DNA from: Cliona cf. orientalis
Taxonomy: Eukaryota > Porifera > Demospongiae > Clionaida > Clionaidae
Length of the DNA: 64,000 nucleotides
NCBI GenBank assembly: GCA_963930775.1
Contig: OZ005704.1
Location: forward strand, 6,510,001 to 6,574,000
Reading direction: 5' to 3'
Below the pieces are notes generated by a model, which was given only the letters and a program-made list of their open reading frames with translations, was not told the origin of the DNA and made no database searches. Below, piece by piece: positions 1-19,700 of the stretch. Positions within the stretch are counted from its first letter, which is position 1. Each line of letters begins with the position of its first letter. Position numbers and translations under genes: made by a program.

Positions 1-6991
<6,991 letters not shown>

Positions 6992-7095
6992 ATGGTACGT
7001 GGAGCATACCACATGTAAAACAGTGAAGACATGTCAACAATTAATAGCATAGTTCACTTGATTTTTTTAATTCCTGTTTGATCGGCTTAAGTATT

Positions 7096-7108
7096 AATAA
7101 ATAATAAA
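7096..7108 (+). promoter_or_regulatory. PLEKHD1 polyadenylation signals
   Basis: Two AATAAA hexamers, at 7096 and 7103, lie about 105 bp after the PLEKHD1 stop and before the BBOX-A 3' end at 7188. This is consistent with two compact convergent 3' ends. Confidence 0.5.
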
Positions 7109-7187
7109 TTTCCATGAATAGTAGTACCTGATTACTGTAATCTTACGAGTCCATAAAAATGAGGTATATTATTATGCAATAATAATG

Positions 7188-10100
7188 TCAGACTGATTGC
7201 TGGTTGAATACCCGCTTAACTGGATAGTCCTGATGACCGAGTTTGTTGCAGAGAACTTGAAATTTGCTCTTAAACTCATCAATGTTCAGATACGCCCCCT
7301 GCAGTACATTAGTACATTGATCATGCAACAGAACGCGCATGTATAACGTCTACCTTATCAAAGCTAGACCGTTTTCGTCAGACGACCTTTACCTACTATG
7401 TACTTTGAAGAGTAGGTAATGGTCGTCGAGAAAACATGTACCTGTAAGTATCTGACGCCACCATTGAGTTCAAAGGCAGTCCTTGAATGCAATATTCTTC
7501 TGTTATTAAACGTCATGGCCTCTCCAGGTTGAAGGCGATGCCTCAGCTACAATAATAATATGGAATAATCAAACTGACGCTCGATTGCAATTGAGGTGTG
7601 TTATTGCCTGAGCTCAGCACACCTTTAACTTGGACTTCTTGAGCAAGTTGGCAAAGCAGTGGTAGGCCTCATAGTAGGGGACAATATCCTCCTGAGTACA
7701 GTATGCATACCAATGGAGTAGGTATAAGGAAGAGACAATACAGGATTAAAAACACCATGCGCGACTCTCTCACTCTACGTAACTAACCATGGAACAGCTC
7801 AATGGTCCCTCAAATGGAGGTGCCCAGGTTGTTGCAATAATCTAATTAACAAAGCAGCGTGATCCATGAAAAAGAATAGAACACTATAGCTACAGTATAG
7901 GTCAACTTTTTCAATCATTGCTCTCACCCTTTCTTCCCTGTCGACCATGATGTGCGGTCGCTGACAGATCATTTCCACTGGACTCTCTCTGAATGTAAAC
8001 AATTTTATTTAGTTACAACAGTGATGAACCGTGAACAGTTACCGTATAGCGGGAAATTTTTGAGGGAGAAAACTTTCGCGGATTGGTAGGATAGGAGCGT
8101 TTCACGGAGAAAACTTTCGCGGAATGTTAAAACTGGTCACATAATGGGTGTGGCATACCTAGAATTTCGTGGAGAAAACTTTCGCGGATGGCTGAAAAAT
8201 CGCGAAATTCGTGAAAGTTTTCTCCCTTGAAAGTTTCCCGCTACACGGTATGCCTCACTAAACTTTCATACAGCCCATACATGTACACTGACCTGTCGTA
8301 GTGAATCTTTTGGAAGGTTGCAGGCACTCGCGTGAGTGTCTGGAAATGGTCGGGGTGCTCTGATCGAAGCTGTTCTGCCATAAAGAATGCGTCCAACATC
8401 ACACTCTCTCCGCCTTCAACACACTCATCATTTCTGAATTACATGTAAGGGTACAATGTTATACCGTAGATCGTGAAATTTTCGCCGTTAAAATATTTTC
8501 GTCGACGATCTTTTCCAATGAAAATTAAACACGTGAAATATTTTGTGTAACATACGTGTTGACCTATACCTATTTTGGTCACTAAAATCTATCGACGAAA
8601 TTTCAGACTATGCGAAAATTTTACAAGCGAAATATTTTACAGGTGAAACTATCCCGATCTATGGCAATAGAAGCAGATAGTGATGGAATTGGATTACACA
8701 ATTACGACCATGGTCTATGACTGGAGCTGTCCTGAAAAGAGCTGGGGGGGGGGGGGGGGGCGGACAATTCTATAAGGTGTTGCTAACCTTACACAGTGCA
8801 GCAGCTGCAGCCCAGGAGGTGACTCATAGTAGACCAGGTCCATATGAAAATCTAGCTTACTATTTGAGTAGGCAACGTTGATTGGGTTCTCCTCAGACTT
8901 CACCTCGTATAGCTGCATAACAAAATTTATTGTTGAGCTTAAATTCAATACTGTATAGTGATATTAAAATTTGGTAAAATGGCTCTCACTTGGTATTGGT
9001 GAAATTAAATTGGTGATCTGAACGCTCAATGGCATCAATAATAACATTGTTATAGAGGGCATGCGTTAAATTTTACCAAAATTCTACTGCCAAAGAGCTC
9101 ACCAAAGTTATACCTGCTATATTATATACAGTCATTACCTCTCCATATATCGTTGCCTGCACATTATTGTAGAGCTTTTTACAGACCTATACCGGTATAT
9201 ATACAGCACATAAAGATCAAAAATTTAATCTGCCAATTTTACTATAGCTTACCTGCTCAATTGTTCCAAGTTCTGTTGGCAGATCTGTCAAAAGACAAAG
9301 TCCATATTCATTTAAGTACTTCAGCCACCTGCAACAAAAGAGATACACAGTAACTAACCATTTTTACATAGAGATCAATTGTGACAGGATCTGAGAAAAG
9401 GGACCATTTCACGCTATTCCCGAATTTTCATTTTAAAACGCTTATATCTCTGGAACCATAGCAGCTATGAACTTCAAACCTGGCATAAATATTCTTCAAT
9501 CATCCAACTACACTCGCTGCAAATCGCGGACCCCGCCCACTTCCGGTGTGGGCGGGGCGAGCGCGCGCGTCGATCGCGTTCGAAAATCGCCGTTTTATGC
9601 CTCATTTTGGAGGCTCACCGCTCGGGACAGGAGGCTTGCTCAGGCTTCTAACATTGGATCTGAGAAGTAGAAGGTCCAAACTGCTAATAAACCAAGCCAG
9701 AAGCCTAGGGCTCTTGAGGCCTTGAAATGGTGACAGTTTGAAAAATGGCAAAAAAACGCGTTTAGCGCGAAATGGTCCCTTTTCTCAGATCCTGTCACAA
9801 TTAATCCCTTATTCTGAAACAAAATTAATTTTGAGGAGCAACTATAACAGATGAGCCTGTCTTTTATGGCCAGCTTTATTACCATCTGTGGTCAAAATTC
9901 TTTAACTGACTTACGTCCATAAGCCTTCATCATGATTAAGAGCAGCGGCACAGAGTTTTGGCAGTTCAGTCTGTTCAATTCAAAGAGATATCCAATAATC
10001 ACATAATAACTCTCAGCAATGTGTACACTTAACAGCTAGAGTGGGCCTTGAAGGATCTCCCTCACCACTCGTAGCCAGAGCAACGGGATTGGAATGTACA

Positions 10101-10658
10101 TTCTTTCTGAGCCAATCCTCACTTATGCAGCCACTGTGACCACAAGACCAAGTCAGTGACAAAACCCCTCCTGTATATTGTACAAATCATGAGGAGAGAG
10201 AGGGAGTAGGGAGAGAGGGGGGCGGGGAGTAAAGAAACAGAGGAGATTTCTCTGGCTATCTAGCCTGACCCACCTAATGACTCATTTAGATGTACAGTAG
10301 TGTTCGGATGTAACATGGCTGGATCGATGGCCTTCTGGTTGGAGGAGGTGATACAGCTAGGACACTGACAGTTGTGCCGCAACCACACAGCATGGAAGGG
10401 AACTGTCTCTCCATCAGCCCACGTAATCTTCAAAATCCTACCCTCATTCTCAACACCAAACCTCAGTGAAGAAGTAGTATCAGTCTTAGAATGTATCCTG
10501 ATTCTTGGACAGTTCCATGCCTTTCTAGGCCGCATGCGCAGCGGTCGACGAAAGAGATATCCGCCTCGATAACTCCGGTATACTTGTTCTATCACCAAAC
10601 CCTTTCTCCAGCCCAAGGAAGGGCTGAAAAACGTCCTCCCTCGTAGATACAAGCGCAT
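7188..10658 (-). CDS. BBOX1: Gamma-butyrobetaine dioxygenase-like, tandem copy A
   Basis: Twelve exons on the minus strand: 10274-10658, 10034-10170, 9915-9970, 9253-9328, 9139-9186, 8788-8912, 8293-8433, 7928-7988, 7788-7841, 7623-7691, 7442-7546, 7188-7298. They give 455 residues in frame. This family of Fe(II)/2-oxoglutarate dioxygenases hydroxylates gamma-butyrobetaine to L-carnitine; the paralogue TMLHE acts earlier on trimethyllysine. Visible features are an N-terminal Zn site (WLRHNCQCPSC, C97/C99/C102), metal ligands H257 and D259 in LDFHMD, distal H404 in RRILHSRTAF, and the block YESPPGLQLLHC. NCQCPSC and PPGLQLLHC resemble BBOX1 more than TMLHE. The Arg-rich N terminus looks like a mitochondrial presequence, which human BBOX1 lacks. 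This is the most diverged of the three copies. Start choice rests on the first Met. Confidence 0.87.
8040..8250. mobile_element. MITE, TACCGTATAGCGGGAAA family
   Basis: It begins TACCGTATAGCGGGAAA and ends TTTCCCGCTACACGGTA. Between the ends the motif GGAGAAAACTTTCGCGG occurs three times, and once inverted near the right end. It sits in BBOX-A intron 7, has no open frame, and is flanked by TA-rich sequence. A minimal relative is at 61549-61597. Confidence 0.83.
8462..8666. mobile_element. MITE, TACCGTA-GATCGTGAAATTTTCG type
   Basis: The left end TACCGTAGATCGTGAAATTTTCG and right end CCCGATCTATGGCA form an imperfect inverted repeat. The interior is full of GAAATATTTT and its complement. It belongs with 29739-29929, 35470-35671 and 58736-58855, which share the TACCATAATTCGCG-like ends. 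Confidence 0.72.
9377..9802. mobile_element. MITE, GTGAC...AAAAGGGACCATT family, copy 2
   Basis: AATTGTGACAGGATCTGAGA on the left and TCTCAGATCCTGTCACAATT on the right are a perfect inverted repeat, which continues through AAAAGGGACCATTTC. The element spans 426 bp, including a GC-rich centre near 9530-9590, in BBOX-A intron 3. AATT at each end may be the target duplication. The ends match the element at 4591-4850, but the interior does not. Confidence 0.86.
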
Positions 10659-10912
10659 GATCGTCTAAATTAGTGGGCGGGGCATTGAACTTTACCACAC
10701 CCACCACACGTTTGAACAGCTCCACCGCGACAACTGAACTGAGTACATGTTGTAAACCAATTTTAATAATATGAAGCTCTATACAAAAAAATTGAATTAT
10801 TATGTGGCAAACCATTATGCAGTTCTATAATTATACAAACAAAATTATTATAAAAGTGTCACGCTGTTCAATAAAACATTGATTTCTTTCTCTGATTTTT
10901 AATAGCACAAGT

Positions 10913-13900
10913 TTACATTGACTGATAGTTGAAGACTCGTTTGACAGGATAATCCTGATGACCAAGTTGGTTACACAGAACACAAAACTTGCTCTTGAAC
11001 TCATCGATGTTCACGTATGTCCCCTGCGCAGGGATGTGTGAGATAAAAGATGGAAAGAGAAGAGAGCACTGTATTAGAAGTATCCAGCCATACGTAACAC
11101 CATGCGGCTGCTAGTTTCATAGACGGGCACCCACACAAAACTTGAGGAGTGGACGAGGAACTAGTAATATAATTCTATTGCCTAGCATAGCAGATCCCTC
11201 TACAAATCCCAATTCCCAATTATTGAACTGCATGCAAAGGGAATAGCTATTTGAATGGTTTCACAGCATATACAGATGTAAGTTCATGGTTACCTGTAAG
11301 TGTCTGGTCCCACCATTGAGTTTAAAGGCAGTTCTTGAATGAAGCATTCTCCTGTTGTTGAAGGTCATCACCTCCCCAGGCTGAAGACGATGACTGAGCT
11401 GGATGGTTATATAAATGAATACAAATTGGCTAGCCTACATAATAATATTATACGCATGTTTTGTGTGGTAGCTAATTAAGGACAGAAAGATTGATTAGAC
11501 ATGCAGTAGTCATGAATACTTCTAAGTGCAACTTTGTGTGGCAAATTCAATCATTCCACTGGCAACAGTAGAATGAAACTAAACTGGATCAAACTTGTAG
11601 ACCTAGGTGGATATACAGGTTTGGTGGTTGACCTTAATTGGCCTAGGCCCTTATAGTATTTTGCTAGTTTAGAAAATATTGTTTATTGAGTCAAAGATAG
11701 ATAGTCACCTGTAAGCAGCCAGCTAGAACCTGCTTGTCTCATGCTCCCAGATCTCTCACTAGCTATAGCCTGATAGGCTATTAGCTACATTTGCATAGAG
11801 GGGCTGGCTTGGCACGAACTGGGCTAAAACCTATTTCATGCAGTGGTATATTAATATTATAGCTACATACTCGAGTCGAAATTTTAATTGACAATAGCAA
11901 GAAATGTACCTTGTACTTTGAGTCTTCTAGCATGGTACCCAGGCAATGGTATGCCTCATAGTAGGGAAGAACATCCTCCTATAGTATAATACATATTGTG
12001 TACAATAATATTCAGTCCAGAAGCCAGCCAGGGCCAGCTAAGTAATTAAATTACAAGTAGACAGATAAGAATGGTAGCAAAACAATGGTAGTTTGTGCCA
12101 GTATCTCACTAGCCATTGAACTCATATACTACCCTTAATAAATATTATTTAAAGCATGCAGTTCATGATCAACTTTGTGCATGCCAGTGTACAACAGCAA
12201 AATTATATGCATAGTATACATTGCTAACCTTTGGAACTGAGAGAGGACCATCTGTTGATGCATTCCAGTGTATTGCTGTTATCTATAATTATTATAAAGT
12301 AAGTATATTATTATTATTATACTGCCATGCCATGCAAGATAGAATCAACCGCCATGCAGTTATAGTACCTTTCCACTATGATCAACAGCTATGTGTGGAC
12401 GATGGCATATAAGCTCCACCGGCTCTTTCCTGAGTATTAAGTGCGTGCACAAGCAATTATTATTATTATGAGCAGCATAAAACGTTATAGTTAATATTTA
12501 GTCATAATAATATTATGTTGGTAGCTAGCCCCTTTTTTGTGGGGTTGATGAATTTCCTGAGCTAGAAGCTTACCACAGCAGATTGAGCCGTTAGCTCACC
12601 TATCGTAGTGAATCCTCTGAATTGTAGCCGGCACTCTCGTAAGCACATCAAAGGGTTCAGGATGTTTGGCTCTCAGCTCCTCAACCACAGGGAATGCATC
12701 CAGCAAAATGCTCTCTCCTCCTTCCACACAAGAGTCAAACCTACATGGCATTGCATGGATAGCTATAGCTAATGCACTTTTGAGAGAGAAAGCTGATCTA
12801 TACACTATAATAATATATTATAGTAACCGTATGCAGTGCAATAGCTGTAAGCCAGGAGGTGACTCATAGTATACTTGGTCCATGTGCAAGTGAAGCTTCT
12901 CAGTTGTGTAGGCATGATTGGTAGGGTTATCCTCTGTAATCACTTCAAAGTTCTATATTTATAATACAGTGTGTGACATCGTGGGTATGCAGAGTTTGTG
13001 CACATTTGGAGGAGTGGGATGGCAGGAGCTAGGATTTGAAAATATGCATACAACCATTGGCATGCATGGACCCTTAGTAGCCATGCACCTATTAGGATTA
13101 AGGGCTCAGTTTGGATTTTTAACACAGGGAGGAATTTCAAATGCATCACTAAAATTAATGTTACTTACTTTGCCATAAAATGTAGGTTGAATGTTGTATA
13201 CCAAATTTGCAATCTGTATGTGTGAATATTACATATCAACATGCATGCCATAATGTGAGTTCTGTGTTAAAAATAGCTACTGAGTCAGAAATATCATTCT
13301 TTTATGGAGCAAGTTCAAACAGAGATTAATGTGTAATAAAGTTGTTGTCTTCCTTCCGTTTATTACCGTGTCTATTTTCATGTTATTAGGTGCATTTCGC
13401 ACGAGGTCATATTATTATTCACTGATAAGCATGTCTCAAGTATACAAATCGTCCTCGATATCTGCATGCTTGCTTGCTCAGGGTTCCAGCCTCTTTGAGT
13501 TAGTCGAGGTCGAAATCACGATGGCTATATATATATCTTCGATTCTCAGGTTCTCCTCCTGCACTACCTTTTTTGTGCTCATTTTATTCATGCAAAGAAT
13601 CAAAGGATTTGCATGGGGACGAGGCTATAATATTATAGCAGTAGCTAGTAGTCTAGATAAGTGTACCTTTTCCACAGTCCCCATCTCAGTGGACACATTG
13701 GTGAGTAAGCAGATTCCATATTCGTTCAGGTTTCTTAACCAACTGCACACAAACATGCATGAATGGAATGACATTGATTATTAGCCTCAGTCTCCATTAT
13801 CACATAATATTATTGTCATACATGCCATCTAAAATTTATCACTGTGCAATCATATTTGTTTACTGTAGCATGCTGTACCTCCACAATACTTCAGACTTTT

Positions 13901-16457
13901 CTATCATGGAGCCTTCCACTAAAGGTAACTCCATCTACATTGTGTGTATCATAATATAATATTATTATAATATTCAGGTTTATTCATCTGCCACATTTAT
14001 TCTTATAATGAACCCTTGACCATCTCCCCAGTAGCTGCACAGTGTAATGGTGCATGTGGTAAAAGGTCGTCAATAGAATGCGTACACACCGATCGATGCT
14101 GGCCCCAGAAATCGTGGAGATGGCGTCTAAGATCGACTCTCAACCTTGATAGCGACAAGTTTCGATGCTTCAATCATAGAGACGAACTCGACAACACCGT
14201 ATTCCTTCCGAACTTCAGGTTGGTCACGCTGCTGCAGTCGCGCGCGGGCCAGCCCCTTGTGGCAGTCGGATGCGTGCTACATGTGCTATATATAGCGCAA
14301 GGCTAGCTTTATTTATCCATGGCATTACGTAAGCCAAGAAAACACGTGAAGTTCAACCAACAGTACTTCTCAGAGAAAGTAGCGCTCAGGTTGTAATCTA
14401 TTCGCTGGATACACGCGTAAGATACTCTACATATTTACTGATTTTCAAGTCTCAGAAAGGCTCCAGCGAGGCCCTGAATTTTCTCATAATTACCTCATAG
14501 ATTACACCATAGGTTTCATCATAATTACACTATAATTACCTCATAACCACAGAAAAGTAAATTGTTACTGGGGAGATAATGAACAACTCAGAGACTACGT
14601 CCAGAGTCCCTCATGAATACGCCGCCATAAATTCGAACCAGGACACATCGACAAACTGCGCATGCTCCGTATACGCGTACAATATTGGGGCGCGCGGCTT
14701 GAGCCGGTTGACCTTCACCCCCATGTGCTCGACTGAATAGGGAAATCCCCCCGAGTGCGAGCTCGCCAAAGAAAGCGAACCGAGAAAATCGCCATATCTC
14801 ATCGATAGTCCACGATGTCTTCTACGCTAGGTTCGAATTCTGGGTCCCAACAACCTTTCATGCGCGCTAAACATTTTGAAACAGTTTCACAGGAATTACA
14901 TCATAAGTTTCATCATAGGTTTCATCATCATTTCATCATCATTTCATCACAATTTCATCATAGCGAGAGCCGAATTCTTTGTTTCTAATTGGGACTCTGG
15001 ACGTAACGTAATAATAAATTATTATTGCGTACCGCAGTTGTTGGTTCACTGCTGATAGTGGTGAGCGTCTGCTTGCTAGCATCGGGATACTTGTTCTTCC
15101 TGAGCCAGTCTGAGTTGATGTAGCCATGGTGACCACACGACCAGCTCATCTCAACACTCTCTCCTGAAAGTTAAAGCAGCAGCTTCACAGGACACGCACT
15201 AAATTTTTGCTATATGCACACAATATGCAGCATTACATTGGTATTATTAAAGTGCATGGGGATACGACTATAGACAAGCGCAATAATAAAATATGCTGGC
15301 GCATAATTGGTACAGTTTCACAGGAATTACATCATAAGTTTCATCATAGGTTTCATCATCATTTCATCATCATTTCATCACAATTTCATCATAGCGAGAG
15401 CCGAATTCTTTGTTTCTAATTGGGACTCTGGACGTAATAATAAATTATCATTGCGTACCGCAGTTGTTGGTTCACTGCTGATAGTGGTGAGCGTCTGCTT
15501 GCTAGCATCGGGATACTTGTTCTTCCTGAGCCAGTCTGAGTTGATGTAGCCATGGTGACCACACGACCAGCTCATCTCAACACTCTCTCCTGAAAGTTAA
15601 AGCAGCAGCTTCACAGGACACGCACTAAATTTTTGCTATATGCACACAATATGCAGCATTACATTGGTATTATTAAAGTGCATGGGGATACGACTATAGA
15701 CAAGCGCAATAATAAAATATGCTGGCGCATAATTGGTATTTTATTATGCTGGCATAATAATAAGGTAATCAGGTAACCAACAGAGTACATAGTGCTTTTC
15801 TAACGTATAGTGTAGTCTAGTATGGCCATAGCTTGTCTTTTCTATGAAAATAATTATTAAGCTATGATCATGAAGTGCAAGTTTCCAAACAAATTATCCC
15901 AGATGAATAGAGAAATTCAGAGCATAATGGGAGCATAATGGGTACAAAACAATGAGCATAATTGGTTTGGTGTTGGGAATTAGAGCATAGCATAAAAGCA
16001 TAATGTGCATGTCCCTACATACGACACAAGGAACAGTAATTAGTGTTTAAAGCAAACCTGAAATATTTGTGGACGTAATTGCCACATTTGGATTGAGCAT
16101 AGATGGATAGATTGTCTTCTGGTTGGAGGAGGTGATACAGCTAGGACACTGACAGTTGTGCCGCAACCACACAGCATGGAAATCAGCTGTCTCTCCATTG
16201 GCCCATGTAATTGCTAGCATCCCTCGCTCATTATCTACACCAATACACTTCAAGCTGCCATCTGCATTAAATTTTGATTCCACAGCATGATCAACAGTAG
16301 CGTTTTGTCGCGGCTGACGTAAAATCCCTCTGCTTGAAGTTGTGTGGAAAAGGTTGCACTGTCGGAGTGATATCAGACTGCCAAGTTGTCTTGCAGATCG
16401 ACATACCGCGTTACATAAGCGTAAGGCCGCATTCATCGTCATGCAACCTGCATGCAA
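10913..16457 (-). CDS. BBOX1: Gamma-butyrobetaine dioxygenase-like, tandem copy B
   Basis: Exons on the minus strand: 16058-16457, exon 2 in two alternative copies (15459-15589 or 15033-15163), 13879-13934, 13667-13742, 13169-13213, 12828-12952, 12600-12740, 12369-12429, 12229-12282, 11910-11978, 11294-11398, 10913-11023. Using one exon 2 gives 457 residues in frame. The Zn motif WLRHNCQCPSC, the HxD in LHLHMD and the distal His in RRMLHSRTAF are intact, so the enzyme should be active. The N terminus (MNAALRLCNAVCRSARQLGS after an upstream Met) resembles a mitochondrial presequence, and it aligns with the start of copy C. That makes the second Met at 16436 a possible true start. Exon 2 is 131 bp, so including both copies would shift the frame. 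Intron 2 has collected two repeat elements. The protein is far closer to copy C than to A. Confidence 0.86.
14015..14580. repeat. Dispersed repeat family P, copy 1
   Basis: About 560 bp beginning CTTGACCATCTCCCCAGTA and ending TTACTGGGGAGATAA; the CATCTCCCCAGTA ends are inverted. A diverged reverse-oriented copy is at 22629-23082. The shared interior includes GGTCGTCAATA, a GTGCTATATATAGCGCA-like TATA segment and GCTAGCTTTATTTATCCA. No protein is encoded. It is probably a non-autonomous transposon, of unknown class. Confidence 0.75.
14596..15005. mobile_element. TIR element, TACGTCCAGAGTCCC ends
   Basis: TACGTCCAGAGTCCC (14596-14610) and GGGACTCTGGACGTA (14991-15005) are a perfect 15-bp inverted repeat. 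The right third is an array of TTTCATCA-type words. Its right end lies only 28 bp from BBOX-B exon 2, and the part from 14881 on is included in the tandem duplication that follows. Confidence 0.78.
14881..15737 (+). repeat. Tandem duplication of about 430 bp containing BBOX-B exon 2
   Basis: The units are 14881-15311 (431 bp) and 15312-15737 (426 bp). They begin ACAGTTTCACAGGAATTAC and end GGCGCATAATTGGT. The only differences I noticed are a 5-bp indel in the GACGTAACGTAATAATAA stretch and one T/C change. Each unit holds a whole exon 2 with its splice sites. Either a very recent duplication or two haplotypes joined in assembly would explain it. Confidence 0.9.
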
Positions 16458-16789
16458 GCGTTGTTCTTTATCTGATCGACGTCGTTAAGTGTACTGATAA
16501 GCTCCCTATACTAGTGTAGGGTCTAGTTTATCTAGTTTCCTATACTAGTGTAGGGTCTAGTTTATCTGGGCACGCCGACTAGAGTGCCCGGTATTGTATA
16601 GTTTGCGCGATTAGTCACGCATGCGCACAAAGCTGAACTCTGACCCTTTCGTTAGCCTAGCGTAATGTATTCCACAACGAACCCAAACCCCACCCCCCCC
16701 CCCGAAACTTTAATAAAACATGATCATATCAGATTCCAGAGTGTATATGTCATGCTAGAAAACTACTATCAATACTGAATAATAAGCAT
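16458..16789 (-). promoter_or_regulatory. BBOX-B upstream region
   Basis: These 332 bp lie between the BBOX-B start and the BBOX-C stop. They hold two direct copies of CCTATACTAGTGTAGGGTCT at 16505 and 16539 (34-bp spacing) and CACGCATGCGCACAAAG at 16616. A related block, TTACGCATGCGCACAAGG, lies upstream of BBOX-C near 21278. The GCATGCGC core resembles an NRF1 site. A promoter role is inferred from position and from this conservation between paralogues. Confidence 0.55.
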
Positions 16790-19700
16790 TCATGTTGACT
16801 GATAGTTGAAGACTCGTTTGACAGGATAATCCTGATGACCAAGTTGGTTACACAGAACACAAAACTTGCTCTTGAACTCATCAATGTTCACGTACGTCCC
16901 CTGTGCAGGGAGCGATGTGTCAAATATAGCAATAATGATGTAGCTAGCTATTAAAATTCATGGCTAGCCTACCTGTAAGTGTCTGGTCCCACCATTGAGT
17001 TTGAAGGCAGTTCTTGAATGAAGCATTCTCCTGTTGTTGAAGGTCATCACCTCCCCAGGCTGAAGACGATGACTAAGCTGGATGATTACAAATTTGCAGG
17101 TTTATAATAATATTCTTATATGCATCATGCTATTAAACGACAGAGTATATAGGTAATGAATACCCTAAGCACAACAAAGGTGCAACTTTGGGTGGAAAAT
17201 TCACACCCTGAATTCCATTTGGCAACTAACTGCACATCCTTAATGAAACAAAACTGGATCAATCTTGTACTGTATACGTAGACCTAGGTGGTCATACAGG
17301 TTTGGTGGTTGACCTTGGCCTTCTAATGATTATTCTTATGGGTTTGTAACTACTTGTCTCACACCCAGACCTCTTGCTTTTTGGGCTGGTTCTACTCTAG
17401 ATCTACAAGTGGTGTTCTAACCATAATTCTCAATGGTAAGAAAATGCACCTTGTATTTTGAGTCTTCTAGCATGGTACCGAGGCAATGGTATGCCTCATA
17501 GTAGGGAAGAACGTCCTCCTGTAGTATGACATTGTTAGTAGTGTGCAATAGATTCACTTTATTTTACGGTTGCTACAATAACCTTTGGTACTGAGAGAGG
17601 ACCATCCAATGATGCATTCCAGTTGATTGCTGTTACCTGTAGAGTAAGTATTAAAATTTAATATCCTTTGCCATCAACTGCTATATTATGGAGCTTATTT
17701 TGAATCAAAAATCGGGAATTTGATTTTTAGGGTGAAATACAATGTGATCAGGCAATATCAACTGTGAAATAAAGTTTTCAGTTTGTTCTATAGTTTAAAT
17801 TTGATATTCAATTTGATTTTCTGTTCGATTTTCAATTTGATTTTCAATATGATTTTCAATTTGATTTTCCATTTGATTTTCTGTTCAATTTTCGCTTTGA
17901 CTTTTGATTGTTCACATTCCATTCTATAACCCAGATTACGTTCCAATGCTCATTTTCATTAGAGTGCAACACTGTCTCTCATAATATTCTACCACTGCTG
18001 TGAGGTTCGACTTGAGAACGACATTTCACTTCGGTTTGTGCTGCATTGAATGTAATAAAGGTCGCCATGCAAGTTAAATGACATTGTAATAATTATTGTT
18101 GAGAGAGGATTGCACTCTAATGAAAATGACCATTGGAATCTGTTCTGGGTTATAGAATAATGGAATATAAAATAACTGAAAATTGAAGCAAAAATTCAAC
18201 AGAAAATCAAGTGGAAAATCAAATTGAAGATCACATTGTGAAAATCACATCGAAAATCGAATGGAAAATCAAATTGAAAATCAAATCGAAAATCGAATTG
18301 AGAATCAAATTGAAAATCAAATGAAAAATCAAAATTTAAAACTACAAACAAACTGAAAACTTCATTTCACAGTTGATATTGCCCGATCACATTGAATTTC
18401 ACATTCTAAATCAAAATTCTAATTTTTGACACAAAATAAGCTCCATAGAAAACTTCATTTCACAGTTGATATTGCCCGATCACATTATATTTCACATTCT
18501 AAATCAAAATTCTGATTTTGACACAAAATAAGCTCCATACTATGTAGTTGTACATTTATATAATTACTATACCTTTCCACTACGATCAACAGCTATGTGT
18601 GGACGATGGTAGACAAGCTCCACTGGCTCCTTCCTGAGTATCAAATACACACACAATGATGATTATTATTCATGCTGAATTAGTATTAGCCATAGGTATG
18701 CACATGGTATATAGTTGGTAGCCCCTTCCTTTGTCGATGAATCGTCCTTGGCTCACCTGTTGTAGTGAATCCTCTGAATTGTAGCCGGCACTCTCGTGAG
18801 CACATCAAAGTGTTGGGGATGTTTGGCTCTCAGCTCCTCAACNNNNNNNNNNNNNNNNNNNNNNNNNNNNNNNNNNNNNNNNNNNNNNNNNNNNNNNNNN
18901 NNNNNNNNNNNNNNNNNNNNNNNNNNNNNNNNNNNNNNNNNNNNNNNNNNNNNNNNNNNNNNNNNNNNNNNNNNNNNNNNNNNNNNNNNNNNNNNNNNNN
19001 NNNNNNNNNNNNNNNNNNNNNNNNNNNNNNNNNNNNNNNNNNACCGTATGCAGTGCAGTAGCTGTAAGCCAGGAGGTGACTCATAGAACACTTGGTCCAT
19101 GTGCAAGTGAAGCTTCTCAGTTGTGTAGGCATGATTGGCAGGGTTATCCTCTGCTGTAATCACCTCAAAGGTCTATGTCCATACATGCAGTGCGTAAATT
19201 ATGAAGATGCACCAATAATACTATTACTTACTTTGCCATATATTGTAGGTTGAACGTTGTATACCAACTTTGCAATCTATATGAATAATGACACTGTATT
19301 AACAGAGTGAGAGAGACTAAAAGAAAGATAAAAGAAGAGATACATTATATTATGCCAAGTAAGGAGCAGCAGCTCGAAGGAAGGAAGGCAGAGCTCCACC
19401 ACTTCTCCAAAACAACTATAATATTATTATTATAGTCATCAATCGTTCAAAAAAATTGTGAAGATCAGAAAATTAACACCATGCATGCATGCATGACGGT
19501 GGACTGTCATGCAGTGCAAAGATCGAACAACATGACCAAGATAATGTCCAGGCTAAGATCTTCCCCTTGTTGATAAGTAGGTAGCTGGCTAGCTACCACA
19601 AGTTCATATTTTCTATAGCTAGTGCACGCACCAAAAAAGTGGGTATAGCTATTGAACACATGCAGCTGCCCAAAATATTAAGGTGTTCATCTTATATAAA

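Noticed and set aside
8746-8760. Poly-G runs (also near 22217) and poly-C runs (5531, 53941, 63610) as G-quadruplex signals
   Set aside because: Simple homopolymers at which sequence accuracy is poor; no further structure.
9530-9590. GC-rich island as a promoter
   Set aside because: It is the interior of the 9377-9802 transposon in a BBOX-A intron.
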